This document shows, piece by piece, positions 24,241-33,227 of a stretch of 64,000 bases of DNA (position 1 is its first letter; each line of letters begins with the position of its first letter). The translations under genes were made by a program, and so were the position numbers. The stretch covers positions 3,720,001-3,784,000 of the forward strand of contig NZ_CP192507.1 of the NCBI RefSeq assembly GCF_050613145.1. The letters are read 5' to 3'. The stretch is from Lysinibacillus_B sp050613145. Lineage in GTDB: Bacteria > Bacillota > Bacilli > Bacillales_A > Planococcaceae. The notes below the pieces were generated by a model, which saw nothing but the letters and a program-made list of their open reading frames with translations, ran no database searches and had not been told where the DNA came from.

Positions 24241-24308
24241 GTCATAGATAAGTTATTTAAGGTAACTTAGTAGAAACATCCGAACCGTATTATCGGACTT
24301 ATATGAAG
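24240..24308 (-). promoter_or_regulatory. Purine (guanine-type) riboswitch aptamer
   Basis: On the minus strand: TCATATAAGTCCGATAATAC, then a GTTTCTAC junction, AAAT-containing third helix region, and closing ATCTATGA. This is the classic purine aptamer layout. The junction position that distinguishes guanine from adenine appears to be C, so guanine is the expected ligand. It would reduce guaA expression when guanine is plentiful. Confidence 0.9.
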
Positions 24309-24359
24309 GCACAGTGATTATTGATTTTCTCTAAATTTTACTCTTTAATCCCTGTAAAA

Positions 24360-26528
24360 TCAACCGGTTGTGCGATTGATTAAATATTCCCAACTTTCTT
24401 TAATTTCATCAAAATTAAAGTTCGTCGTGTCTTTACTGTAAATCGTTTTTTCATGTAAGTCTGTAATTTTAGACATATCGTTCGTGCCGAAATAGTCGTC
24501 CACACGCGCAGCAAAAGCTTGCAGCGTTTCACTGGACCCTCGTTTGAGTCCGACGCTTTCCAGTTGTTTTAACAACACTTTATACGATTTTTGGAGCGTT
24601 GTCGCGTTAGCCGGTTGTCGGCGCTGTCTGCTGACATGCATTTTCACTAACAACTTCCGTCGATTTCTAAATAATAGATAACCAACGCCTGCTAATGCGA
24701 GTAGTGCGAACACAAGCCACTTCCAATCAATGCTGATACTTTGCTGCTTTTTGGCTTTTTCTTGTTGTACCGCTTGTTCCTCGACTTGTTGTTCCTTCAG
24801 CTCTTGTTGCTCTTTCTCTTGTTCGAGTAATAATTCCTCTGACTGCGTTGTTTCAAGATCAAAGTTAATATCTGCCTGATTGACAAAGCCAATTGTCGGT
24901 TCAAATGGCATCCAGCCCACGCCGTCGATATACGCCTCTACCCAAGAGTGTGCGTCATTGTTTTCAATTTCAAAAACACGTAACTCCTCGTCAAAGCGCC
25001 CTGTTTCCGTCCCATTGGCAAAACCTTTTACCCAGCGTGCTGGGATGCCGATGGAGCGAAGCATGACGACCATCGATGTCGAGAAGTTATCACAATAGCC
25101 GATTTTCGTTTCAAATAAAAACTGATCGACATAGTCTTGCGCTTCTGTTGGGATAGCCACATCTTTTGTGTCATACGTAAAGCCGTTTCGTTTGAAATAC
25201 TGCTCAATCGCACGTGCTTTATCGTAGCCCGTTTTATGGTTTTGTGTAATATCAAAAGCTAATTGTCGTACGCGTTCTGGCAACTCAGCTGGTAATTGTA
25301 AATAATGTTCGTCCACAGTACTTAATTCCGACGCTGTCACCGGCGTTTTCAGCTCGGTATAGCTATATTCTGGCGTACTATAACGGATACTATAGCTATC
25401 TACAGGTGTATCCATACTGCCTAATTTTGTTGTTAGGCGTTCCGTTATGCGATTGAACTGCAGTGTAATGCCTAGTTGCTCAGTAGAAAAATTCGTTATA
25501 CCATACGGTTGTAATACATAAGCCTTACCAACGACTGCTGGAAATACGTCCGCACGCTTCCTATCGCCTTGCTCATTATAGCCGACCGAATTCATAACAT
25601 TGCCGTCTGTAATTTCAAAAAGCGAATATAAATCGGACGTCGACTCCCAGCCTTTCCCCGTGTATAAATCTTTCGTTTCCACACGCCAATATTGACGCTC
25701 TGGTGCGTGCACGTAAAATACGACCGTATCATCGCCTTCAAACGACCCGCCAAGACGGCTATCATCTTCCCCAAGCCCAACCTTGGAAATAGCTGCACCA
25801 CCTGAACCAGCAGTACCAGATAAACTTTTAATATACGGCACTGGGTCTGGCCATTGCGGTGCTGCTTTCGGTAGTAAAATGGCGACCATCCCTACCACAC
25901 CAATTGCCAAGGTAATCGGTAAAATGTAGCGCATATATTTATAAAACGCAAAGGAAGTTCCTGTTTCAACGATTAAACGTTTCATATACAGGAAGGCTGT
26001 CATAATCAGACCTAACAGCACGACTTTCACAATTGCCATTGCACCGTTATACGATGTAAACGTATCGAGTGTCGCAATGAAAAATACCGTTAAGACGAAG
26101 AAATAAAATATCGTCATACGGACGGTTAACCAATGATGAATCAAATAAATGAGCATCCAAATAAGCAAGAAAAAGAGCACGGAGCGGAATGGATCGGTCA
26201 CGCCCTCCCATTGCCCCGCGAATAATACTTCTACGTTACGCTTTATATCGATCTGTAAAAATTGTAAGCCTGCCGCGCTCCATAGTTTTTCCTCACTATA
26301 AACATGCACAATAAACCAAGCAATATACGTAAACTTTACGAGCCACGATACAACAATCGGTGCTTGGAATAGATTTAACACAAATGCTAGAACAATAAAT
26401 AATAACAAGAGATTTAAATGTCCTGTTGATGTTAATTCGACAACAGGTACTAACCATTCACGTAAAATAAAAAATAGAATGACATAGTACAAACTTAACT
26501 CCACATAATGCATCACATCTTTTTTCAC
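24360..26528 (-). CDS. yebA: Membrane transglutaminase-like protein (YebA/TgpA family)
   Basis: 722 residues. Six or so membrane segments in the first 210 residues are followed by an outside domain with the transglutaminase triad: Cys in KIGYCDNFSTSMVV, His in NNDAHSWVEAYIDG and Asp/Glu nearby in GWMPFEPT. A late membrane segment (WKWLVFALLALAGVGYLLF) and a cytoplasmic DUF4129-type tail complete it. It overlaps yeaD by four bases. The order yeaC-yeaD-yebA-guaA is also found in Bacillus subtilis. Its substrate is unknown in this group. Confidence 0.9.
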   Translation of the reverse strand: MKKDVMHYVELSLYYVILFFILREWLVPVVELTSTGHLNLLLLFIVLAFVLNLFQAPIVVSWLVKFTYIAWFIVHVYSEEKLWSAAGLQFLQIDIKRNVEVLFAGQWEGVTDPFRSVLFFLLIWMLIYLIHHWLTVRMTIFYFFVLTVFFIATLDTFTSYNGAMAIVKVVLLGLIMTAFLYMKRLIVETGTSFAFYKYMRYILPITLAIGVVGMVAILLPKAAPQWPDPVPYIKSLSGTAGSGGAAISKVGLGEDDSRLGGSFEGDDTVVFYVHAPERQYWRVETKDLYTGKGWESTSDLYSLFEITDGNVMNSVGYNEQGDRKRADVFPAVVGKAYVLQPYGITNFSTEQLGITLQFNRITERLTTKLGSMDTPVDSYSIRYSTPEYSYTELKTPVTASELSTVDEHYLQLPAELPERVRQLAFDITQNHKTGYDKARAIEQYFKRNGFTYDTKDVAIPTEAQDYVDQFLFETKIGYCDNFSTSMVVMLRSIGIPARWVKGFANGTETGRFDEELRVFEIENNDAHSWVEAYIDGVGWMPFEPTIGFVNQADINFDLETTQSEELLLEQEKEQQELKEQQVEEQAVQQEKAKKQQSISIDWKWLVFALLALAGVGYLLFRNRRKLLVKMHVSRQRRQPANATTLQKSYKVLLKQLESVGLKRGSSETLQAFAARVDDYFGTNDMSKITDLHEKTIYSKDTTNFNFDEIKESWEYLINRTTG

Positions 26529-27724
26529 GGCTTATTCACCTCCGCGAAGGCATGATTGAACATCTCTTTCGTTACATAGACGACTTTCGCATTCATAAAG
26601 CGTGGTGCTGCGCCTTTTTGTGCTTTATATTGTTCCGTCGATACGACAACAAAGCAGACAACAGCACGCGCATATTTTGAGCTATTCATTAAAAATATTT
26701 TTAGCTCATCGGTTATGTGTCCCGTTACGAAAAGAAGAATCGAGTTATTTAATTGGCGTTCATTGCGAAGTAACATGTCCATGGAAGACTCTGTATTCGG
26801 AGTAACCGTCGCTAAATGCTGCATCACATTTTCAAATTGGGCTTCCGTTCGTACGGCCGGGTAAAATACACAACGCTCTGCTTCCGATAAGAAGGCGACA
26901 TCCCCATGCTTTTTCACAATCGCCTTTAACATGGACGCTGTCAATTCGACCACTTCCTCAAAATGCTGCGTTGTGGCACAATCCATATACAAAAATAAGC
27001 TTTGCGATTGTCGATCCTCAAACTCTTTCGTACGAAGCTCCCCGTTTTTCGCAAAGGACTTCCAATGAATCCAAGAGAAACGATCGCCCGGTTGATAATC
27101 GCGGACCCCTGTCACCATCGTCGTATCCTTCACGATAGCATATTTCGCTGCGACAGCACCTTGGTCATACTGCATTTGCAATGACGTATACGGCATATCA
27201 ACCGTTTTCGGATACACAAGCAGGCGGTCCGGTTGTGCAATCACTTTTTTTCGAACAACCCAACCAAAAAAATCTGTGACGGTCATCTCTAAAGCTGAAA
27301 ACATATGCTCCCCGCGTTGCAAGTTTTCTAGCTCATACGTCCACTCGAAATGTCGCTTCCAGCCGACTAAAAATAAGTTGCTCGAACGTCCCCCCGCGAT
27401 ATGGTAAAATCGCTCATCCATATCTAGTTCCCGTACGACAAGGAAAACAAACGGGAAAAGCGACTTATTGTCAAAACGGACGGTAATCGTAGCAGTATCG
27501 CCGCGCTCTCGTGTTGCCGGTGTAATATCACGTGTTACATTGTCGATGCGTAGCGGGATGATCGCGAGCGTCAACGAGTACAGCAAGAAAGGCAACACCG
27601 TAAAGAATATAAACCAACTAACAAAGCCACCCTGGAACATCGCAAAACAAAATGTTAACACGAGTAAACCGATGACCGTAAAAAAACGGCCAGTTTGCCG
27701 CATCATTTTTACTGTTGCTTTCAT
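26525..27724 (-). CDS. yeaD: DUF58 / von Willebrand A-like protein
   Basis: 399 residues. Two N-terminal membrane segments (about 12-55), then a beta-rich part and the DUF58 core with GVRDYQPGDRFSWIHWKSFAK, the family signature, and a degenerate vWA fold (SQSLFLYMDCATTQ). It overlaps both neighbours by four bases, so it is translated with MoxR and the transglutaminase-like protein as one operon. This trio is a widely found assembly; its substrate is unknown. Confidence 0.9.
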   Translation of the reverse strand: MKATVKMMRQTGRFFTVIGLLVLTFCFAMFQGGFVSWFIFFTVLPFLLYSLTLAIIPLRIDNVTRDITPATRERGDTATITVRFDNKSLFPFVFLVVRELDMDERFYHIAGGRSSNLFLVGWKRHFEWTYELENLQRGEHMFSALEMTVTDFFGWVVRKKVIAQPDRLLVYPKTVDMPYTSLQMQYDQGAVAAKYAIVKDTTMVTGVRDYQPGDRFSWIHWKSFAKNGELRTKEFEDRQSQSLFLYMDCATTQHFEEVVELTASMLKAIVKKHGDVAFLSEAERCVFYPAVRTEAQFENVMQHLATVTPNTESSMDMLLRNERQLNNSILLFVTGHITDELKIFLMNSSKYARAVVCFVVVSTEQYKAQKGAAPRFMNAKVVYVTKEMFNHAFAEVNKP

Positions 27725-28665
27725 GAATCCGTAAACCTTTTCACCGGCACAAAAATTTGCTCGATCACTTGCGCTATGACTTGCTCCGGCTGGATTCCTT
27801 CGTAGCGGGCTTCAGGCGTTAAAATTAAACGATGGCTAAACACAAACGGCGCTAAATACTTGATGTCGTCTGGTTTGACAAAATCACGGTTTTGCATAAA
27901 CGCATACGCTTGCGCTGCTTTCATCAACGCAATGGATGCACGTGGACTCACACCTAAATACACTCTTGGGTGCTGGCGTGTCGCTCTTGCAATATCGACA
28001 ATATAACTTTTCACACCATCTTCTATATACACTTGCTGTACAGCGTGTTGTAGCTCACGTAGCTCATCAATCGTCATAACCGGTGTAATTTCTTCAATCG
28101 GCTTTTTATTTTCTGCACGGCGTAGTATTTCAATCTCTTGCTGTGCTGTTGGATACCCCATTCTCACTTTCAATAAAAAGCGGTCTAGCTGAGCTTCTGG
28201 TAGTGGATACGTCCCTTCATATTCAATGGGGTTTTGTGTCGCCATCACGAAAAATGGCTTCGGAATTTCGAGCGTTTCCCCATCAATTGTGACAGAGGCT
28301 TCTTCCATTGCCTCTAGTAATGCCGCTTGTGTTTTCGGCGATGTCCGATTAATTTCATCCGCTAAAATAATATTGCCCACAATCGGACCTGGTCGAAATT
28401 CAAATTGTAATGTCTTTGGATTATAAATCGACACACCGACTACATCTGACGGCAGCAAGTCTGGCGTAAATTGAATCCGTTTAAAATCCGCACCAACCGA
28501 CTTTGATAACGACCGCACCATCATCGTTTTTCCGACACCCGGTACGTCTTCTAGCAGGACATGTCCCCCTGCTAATAACGCGACAATGCTAAGCTCTGCA
28601 ATGTCACGTTTTCCTATCATGACTTTTTCTATATTGTGAATGACAGCCTGTATTTGTTGCTGCAT
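27721..28665 (-). CDS. yeaC: MoxR-type AAA ATPase
   Basis: 314 residues. Walker A in LEDVPGVGKTMMVRSL, Walker B in NIILADEINRTSPKTQ, sensor 1 in VMATQNPIEYEGTYPLPEAQ and the C-terminal lid domain (VSPRASIALMKAAQAYAF). MoxR ATPases act as chaperones for metal-cofactor or vWA proteins; here the partner would be YeaD. It is the first gene of the yeaC-yeaD-yebA operon, with guaA following downstream on its own riboswitch. Confidence 0.93.
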   Translation of the reverse strand: MQQQIQAVIHNIEKVMIGKRDIAELSIVALLAGGHVLLEDVPGVGKTMMVRSLSKSVGADFKRIQFTPDLLPSDVVGVSIYNPKTLQFEFRPGPIVGNIILADEINRTSPKTQAALLEAMEEASVTIDGETLEIPKPFFVMATQNPIEYEGTYPLPEAQLDRFLLKVRMGYPTAQQEIEILRRAENKKPIEEITPVMTIDELRELQHAVQQVYIEDGVKSYIVDIARATRQHPRVYLGVSPRASIALMKAAQAYAFMQNRDFVKPDDIKYLAPFVFSHRLILTPEARYEGIQPEQVIAQVIEQIFVPVKRFTDS

Positions 28666-28890
28666 CGATAAACCCCCTCAGCGGTAAATAACAATTTTTT
28701 GCATTTTTCAAACTAATGTAAGCATAACGAAAACACTTGGGGAATACAACTTATACCCCGTCTTATGCATGAAAACGCTCTTCTTATCATATAGAAATTC
28801 CTTAGCCGATAGGAATCGGAAACCGTTGGAGAAATACGCAGTTTGCAGGGAAAGAGGGGGTTTTTGTAACTTTTAGGCGAGCCATCTTAA

Positions 28891-29013
28891 GAAAAGCGTA
28901 AGCGCCCACTCTAGCCCCGACATGCGTGGGAGATAGGCTCACAGTGTGCTTGCACACGAAGAGACTTTCGAAACGTCACGAGGGGCTGGTCCGCTTGCGC
29001 TAGACACGCTTTC
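28891..29013. repeat. Imperfect inverted-repeat element, about 120 bp
   Basis: Begins AAAAGCGTAAGCGCCC and CTCTAGCCCCGAC, and ends GAGGGGCTGGTCCGCTTGCG followed by CTAGACACGCTTTC, so both halves mirror each other. The sequence has the style of short dispersed repeats seen between Bacillales genes. Only this copy is in the window. Confidence 0.45.
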
Positions 29014-29047
29014 AATTTGAAAAATTTATACTTTCTTATCTTTTTAA

Positions 29048-29086
29048 AAAGGGTGTTCAGACAGTTTTCCCTTTCTGAACACCCTT
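29048..29086. terminator. Terminator after the alpha/beta hydrolase gene
   Basis: A perfect 13-bp stem (AAAGGGTGTTCAG with CTGAACACCCTTT), with T runs on both sides. Confidence 0.85.
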
Positions 29087-29120
29087 TTAAGGCATATATC
29101 ATTCCATACAACGCTTACCA

Positions 29121-29891
29121 CTAAACGCTATCGTTACAAATAAACGCATCGATTTTGTTATTTAATGTAGTCGCTGCCTTTGTCGGAATTTGATGATGTA
29201 CTGCTAGAAAAACCAACTTATTAGATGGTAACTTTTCATGTAACATACGGGCATATGGATGAAATGATTTATCTTTTGTACCATAGACAAGCAAAATAGG
29301 TACCTGAATGTTTTGAAGCTCGCTCGTACAACGATAATTCACACTATACTCATAATATTGCCTAATATTCCGCGCATGACCACAGATCGCTTCTCCGTGC
29401 AGTTTCCTAAACATTTGTCGATTGTTCGCATTGCCCCGTGTAATGATACGTGATAAAAAGGGTAACGCCTTACGATTAGCTAATGTTATCGCCATCGATA
29501 TACGTTGCCTTAGCCATGCATCCTTTACCTCTGACATCCCACTAATGACGATACCACCCAATGCCCTATCCGCATGCGCCAATAAAAATGCTAGCGTAAT
29601 CGTGCCACCTGTTGAATAACCACCAATAAACGCTTTCTCGATTTGTAACGCATCTAATAAGCAAATGATATCTTCCACAATGAGCGAATAGGTGAGCGGT
29701 TGTTCGGAATAGACACTTCTGCCGTGCCCTCTCATATCAAATGTAATGACTTTATATTTTTTCGATAACTGTTCTACTTGATATATGAAATTGGCGCTTG
29801 TCAGTAATGGCGGATGGATCAACACAATCGGTATGCCCTCACCTTTGACCGTATAATACATATGACTTCCTTTTATATTTAACATTGGCAT
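29121..29891 (-). CDS. Alpha/beta hydrolase
   Basis: A 256-residue single-domain hydrolase. HPPLLTSANF forms the oxyanion part after the first strand, the nucleophile is the Ser in GGYSTGG, the acid is likely Asp in VYGTKDKSFHPY and the His is in LAVHHQIP. RGHGRS is typical of the family. The ATG at 29891 has TGAGGTGA upstream and is preferred over a GTG at 29903. It is last in the nos-type gene row, 45 bp after nosF. Substrate unknown. Confidence 0.88.
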   Translation of the reverse strand: MPMLNIKGSHMYYTVKGEGIPIVLIHPPLLTSANFIYQVEQLSKKYKVITFDMRGHGRSVYSEQPLTYSLIVEDIICLLDALQIEKAFIGGYSTGGTITLAFLLAHADRALGGIVISGMSEVKDAWLRQRISMAITLANRKALPFLSRIITRGNANNRQMFRKLHGEAICGHARNIRQYYEYSVNYRCTSELQNIQVPILLVYGTKDKSFHPYARMLHEKLPSNKLVFLAVHHQIPTKAATTLNNKIDAFICNDSV

Positions 29892-29936
29892 AGCATCGTT
29901 CACCTCAAAGCCTAGTATGGATTGTGTAGGTGAAAA

Positions 29937-30635
29937 TTATTGATGAGGTTGTACTTCACTTAACCCAATTTTTGATAGCCATAATTGTTCTAGCTCCGTG
30001 AAGCCGTGTTCTTGTAATAATTGTTGCAGCTCTCCTGCCACGAGTACCGAGCCTTCATGTAAAACGATGACATCATCTGCTAGTTGCTCCGCAAACGACA
30101 GCATATGCGTCGAAAAAATAATCGTACTCCCGCGTTCCTTTTCTGCGCGAATAATATTTTTGAGTTCCGCAATCCAGTACGGGTCCAGTCCATTCGTCGG
30201 CTCATCCATAATGAGTAAACCGTCCCCGCCAAGTAAACTTTGCGCTAAGTTCAGACGTTGGCGCATCCCTTTTGAAAAATGGCGTACTGTCTGTTTTTGC
30301 ACTTCAAATAACCCAACTCGTTTCAAGACATGCTGTTGCTCTTCTTTTGTTGCTTTCTTTAAAGAGGCTAATAGTTTCAACACTTCTGCCGCTGTTAATG
30401 TATTCGGAAAATCGACATCGTCTGGCATATAGCGAATTGGTTTCTCTTCATGCCAAACGAGCTGCCCTTGCTGCGGCATTTCTTGCTTTGTCAGCATGCG
30501 AATGAGCGTACTTTTCCCTGCCCCGTTACCGCCTGCCAGTGCAATAATACGCCCTTTTGGAATGTCAAATGTCGCTTCATGTAGACCGCGCCCGTTCCCG
30601 TATACTTGCTTCAATCCTTGCGCTTGTACAATCAT
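29937..30635 (-). CDS. nosF: ABC transporter ATP-binding protein, NosF-like
   Basis: 232 residues. Walker A AGGNGAGKST, signature FSKGMRQRLNLAQSL, Walker B LLIMDEPTNGLDP and switch His in IIFSTHMLSFAE. It overlaps the permease gene by four bases. With NosY it forms the ABC module that, with NosD, serves copper-site assembly in nitrous oxide reductase systems. The name rests on the gene neighbourhood, as the ATPase alone could serve other systems. Confidence 0.85.
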   Translation of the reverse strand: MIVQAQGLKQVYGNGRGLHEATFDIPKGRIIALAGGNGAGKSTLIRMLTKQEMPQQGQLVWHEEKPIRYMPDDVDFPNTLTAAEVLKLLASLKKATKEEQQHVLKRVGLFEVQKQTVRHFSKGMRQRLNLAQSLLGGDGLLIMDEPTNGLDPYWIAELKNIIRAEKERGSTIIFSTHMLSFAEQLADDVIVLHEGSVLVAGELQQLLQEHGFTELEQLWLSKIGLSEVQPHQ

Positions 30636-31447
30636 TTCTTCACCCCATTTTTCCGTAGCACATAGATGCTAGCCATGAGCGGTACGACGACCCATGCGAT
30701 GGTCACGACAGTAAAGACGACCATCCCTAGCCCTGATTCATAGAAGGCGATGATATCGTAATACGTTGGGCCAAGTACCGTTGCTTGATCAGCTAACACA
30801 AAGTATGCAAAGCGCAGCCATTCCACTGGATTAATATGCATCATCACAATCGTGAGCTTTTGCAATACATGGCCAGCGACAATCGTGCCAACCGCCATTA
30901 ACATATACGATAGAAGCAACAATAACAATGCCCACACGACAAGTGAAATCGCCAGCGCATATAACCGATTTTTCGCGACACTTCCGATAAAAATTGATAA
31001 TGCTGAACTAATGACGATTAAACAAAGGGCTAACACAACAAAAGCGAGCGGTAAACGTACACCACCCAACACACCACCAAGTAGGAGCACCACACCAAAT
31101 GCAAATGCAATAATAAAGAAGAACGCGCCACATAGGGCAATAAATTTCCCGATAATATATTGCGAAAGTGTCAGCGGGTATGTTTTTAATAGAGAAAACC
31201 AGCCCGATTCAATATCCCCTGCGATGCTCATACTGCCGATTGTTAGTGCAAAAAGCGGCAGCAAAAATAATAATAAGTTTAAAAAGGACGCCGTTTGACG
31301 CGTAAACCCTTCCACATCAGGTAACGCCATTTGCTGAATCATCACGATGGCCACAAAGACAACTGCGAATAAAAGTGCGACGAGTAACAGCCATTTACTA
31401 CGAAGCATTTGTCGCCATTCAAGTGTGATGAACATACGTTGAATCAA
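30632..31447 (-). CDS. nosY: ABC transporter permease, NosY-like
   Basis: About 271 residues with six membrane segments and the pattern of ABC-2-type permeases (SWFSLLKTYPLTLSQYIIGK). The start is uncertain: a TTG at 31447 overlaps the nosL stop and has a GGGG nine bases upstream; a TTG at 31462 and an ATG at 31435 are alternatives. It is coupled by overlap to nosF downstream. Confidence 0.85.
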   Translation of the reverse strand: MIQRMFITLEWRQMLRSKWLLLVALLFAVVFVAIVMIQQMALPDVEGFTRQTASFLNLLLFLLPLFALTIGSMSIAGDIESGWFSLLKTYPLTLSQYIIGKFIALCGAFFFIIAFAFGVVLLLGGVLGGVRLPLAFVVLALCLIVISSALSIFIGSVAKNRLYALAISLVVWALLLLLLSYMLMAVGTIVAGHVLQKLTIVMMHINPVEWLRFAYFVLADQATVLGPTYYDIIAFYESGLGMVVFTVVTIAWVVVPLMASIYVLRKNGVKK

Positions 31448-31893
31448 TGATGAACGCCCCAATTAAATGTTTTCAAATCATCAAATGCTAGCATTTCCCC
31501 GTCGCCTTCACTCGCCATATATTGCTCTGCTTCTTCTTTCGTTTTAAACGCTAGCACACCGTAGTTCATCGGTGTCCAGTAATCTTTTGAGTAAATATAT
31601 GTAGCTGTTTTGACATCAATCCATTCGTTGTCCGTCATATCCTTCATAAACATCGCGCCCACTTCTGATTCTTCCGTGCCTTCTAGAAACTCCATTAAAC
31701 AACCAATATCATCAAACATTTCATAGTCTCCATTTTTAAACACAAGCTGTGCTGCGTAGTCCTCATGCGCAATACTCATATTACACACTTTACAAATATC
31801 GGTTTCTGGATTTACCTCTTTTGGCTCATACGTTTTTTCCGAGCAACCTACAAGTAATAATACCGCTATTAAAATGAACCATTTCCATTTCAT
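31444..31893 (-). CDS. nosL: NosL-type copper chaperone lipoprotein (second copy)
   Basis: 149 residues. A lipoprotein signal ends LLLVGC, giving a membrane-anchored protein. The NosL motif is CKVCNMSIAHEDYAAQ, with the Met and Cys residues that bind Cu(I), followed by the conserved DDIGCLMEF. AAGGAG lies nine bases before the ATG. It overlaps nosD by four bases. A second, longer NosL is encoded at 33228. Confidence 0.88.
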   Translation of the reverse strand: MKWKWFILIAVLLLVGCSEKTYEPKEVNPETDICKVCNMSIAHEDYAAQLVFKNGDYEMFDDIGCLMEFLEGTEESEVGAMFMKDMTDNEWIDVKTATYIYSKDYWTPMNYGVLAFKTKEEAEQYMASEGDGEMLAFDDLKTFNWGVHH

Positions 31894-33170
31894 ATGCTGA
31901 CACTCCTTCTATATACGACTATACATCCAATAAGTAATAATAATCCGATCACGAGCTGCGGTAACTGCAGCTGGAACGATGTTGTGTGTCCTTGATTTTT
32001 CGTTGTTGCAGGCGATTCATCGACGAGCAACACTTTCGATGTGGTGTTCGTTTGTTTATCAATTGTATTGAGCAGCACGACACTCGGGGATTCAATGAAG
32101 TATTGGTATACCGGCTTTCGCACCATCCATTGCCCAAAGCTTTGCAACGCAACATACGCCTCGTCTCCCGTACCATTATCGTCTAAGTCAATGCCGTTAT
32201 AATCATCATAATAGTTGTTTACTAAATGTAGCCCTTGCTGATCGGAGCGAACATTGACAAGATTGCCCATGAACTGATTTTGCATCGCTGTATTCGACTC
32301 TTCTGAACGGACCGATTCCAGTGCCGTTTGATTCATGTGAAACGTATTTTCTAATAGCTCTACATCCATCGTTTTTTGCACACTCACCCCAATACGATTG
32401 CCCTCGATGTTGTTCGATTGGAGTAGTGTATTTTTCGTATCATATAATGTAATCCCTGTCCCATTAAAACCATCCTGATAAGACACATCATTCTGTTTTA
32501 CCTGGATATTTTCCGTCATCATCACCATGAGCCCCGTCACATTTTGTGTATACATGTTGCGGCGAATATCACCGTTCTCACTATACATAAAATGCGTGCC
32601 GTAACGACTATTCGTCACCGTATTTTCGTGAATCGTAATATGTTGGACACCTTCAATATAAAAACCGTCTTGCACGGAATTGATCGTGTTTTCGAACAGT
32701 TCAACCGAGGCACTATTATAAACCCCTATTCCATTTCCCTTTTTGGCATAATGCTTCGCGTTTCCCTCAATCTCAAGAGAGCTGAATAACAAATGTTGCG
32801 AATTATACGCTTGAATACCGGTATCCACACCGCGCATGTTAATGTTGGAAAGCTTAACCTCATTCGAGCGGCGCACCGTAATGCCTGTCCCGAGCGTTTC
32901 AATGTCGATACCGCGAACAGCGACATCACTGGCGTTTTCAATCAAAATAGCAGGGGTATCCGCATGTGCCTTAATAACGGTCCCTTTCTCTCCTTCTAGA
33001 AAAATGGATTTCGTGATGACAACATTCCCTTCGTATACACCCTTTTCAAGTTGAATGACACTTCCTTCTTCCGCTGCATCAATTTGCGATTGCAAATCCA
33101 CTGCTTGCGCGGCTCCTGTCGATGCGCCCGTGATGCACAATAACAAAAGCAGCAAAACTATTTTTTTCAT
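31890..33170 (-). CDS. nosD: NosD-like periplasmic beta-helix protein
   Basis: 426 residues. A signal peptide (MKKIVLLLLLLCITGASTGA) precedes a right-handed parallel beta-helix made of repeated short turns (IEGNRIGVSVQKTMDVELLE and others), and a membrane anchor ends the protein (QLVIGLLLLIGCIVVYRR). NosD with NosF and NosY supports copper centre formation in nitrous oxide reductase. No nosZ is in the window, so the target enzyme is either elsewhere or a different copper protein. Confidence 0.9.
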   Translation of the reverse strand: MKKIVLLLLLLCITGASTGAAQAVDLQSQIDAAEEGSVIQLEKGVYEGNVVITKSIFLEGEKGTVIKAHADTPAILIENASDVAVRGIDIETLGTGITVRRSNEVKLSNINMRGVDTGIQAYNSQHLLFSSLEIEGNAKHYAKKGNGIGVYNSASVELFENTINSVQDGFYIEGVQHITIHENTVTNSRYGTHFMYSENGDIRRNMYTQNVTGLMVMMTENIQVKQNDVSYQDGFNGTGITLYDTKNTLLQSNNIEGNRIGVSVQKTMDVELLENTFHMNQTALESVRSEESNTAMQNQFMGNLVNVRSDQQGLHLVNNYYDDYNGIDLDDNGTGDEAYVALQSFGQWMVRKPVYQYFIESPSVVLLNTIDKQTNTTSKVLLVDESPATTKNQGHTTSFQLQLPQLVIGLLLLIGCIVVYRRSVSI

Positions 33171-33196
33171 GCCCTCACCTCACATAACGCCGAAAA

Positions 33197-33219
33197 GACT
33201 AGAAGAAATTCTTCTAGTC
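33197..33219 (-). terminator. Perfect palindrome between nosL and nosD
   Basis: An 11-bp stem (GACTAGAAGAA with TTCTTCTAGTC, one-base loop), followed on the minus strand by TTTTC. It probably reduces read-through from the first nosL into nosD. Confidence 0.65.
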
Positions 33220-33227
33220 GCCTCGGA

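Noticed and set aside
28911..29111. Small ORF before the alpha/beta hydrolase terminator
   Set aside because: It spans the inverted-repeat element and a perfect terminator stem; no ribosome binding site.
30852..31298. Plus-strand ORF of 148 codons opposite nosY
   Set aside because: A shadow of the membrane protein gene; composition is that of a mirrored hydrophobic frame.
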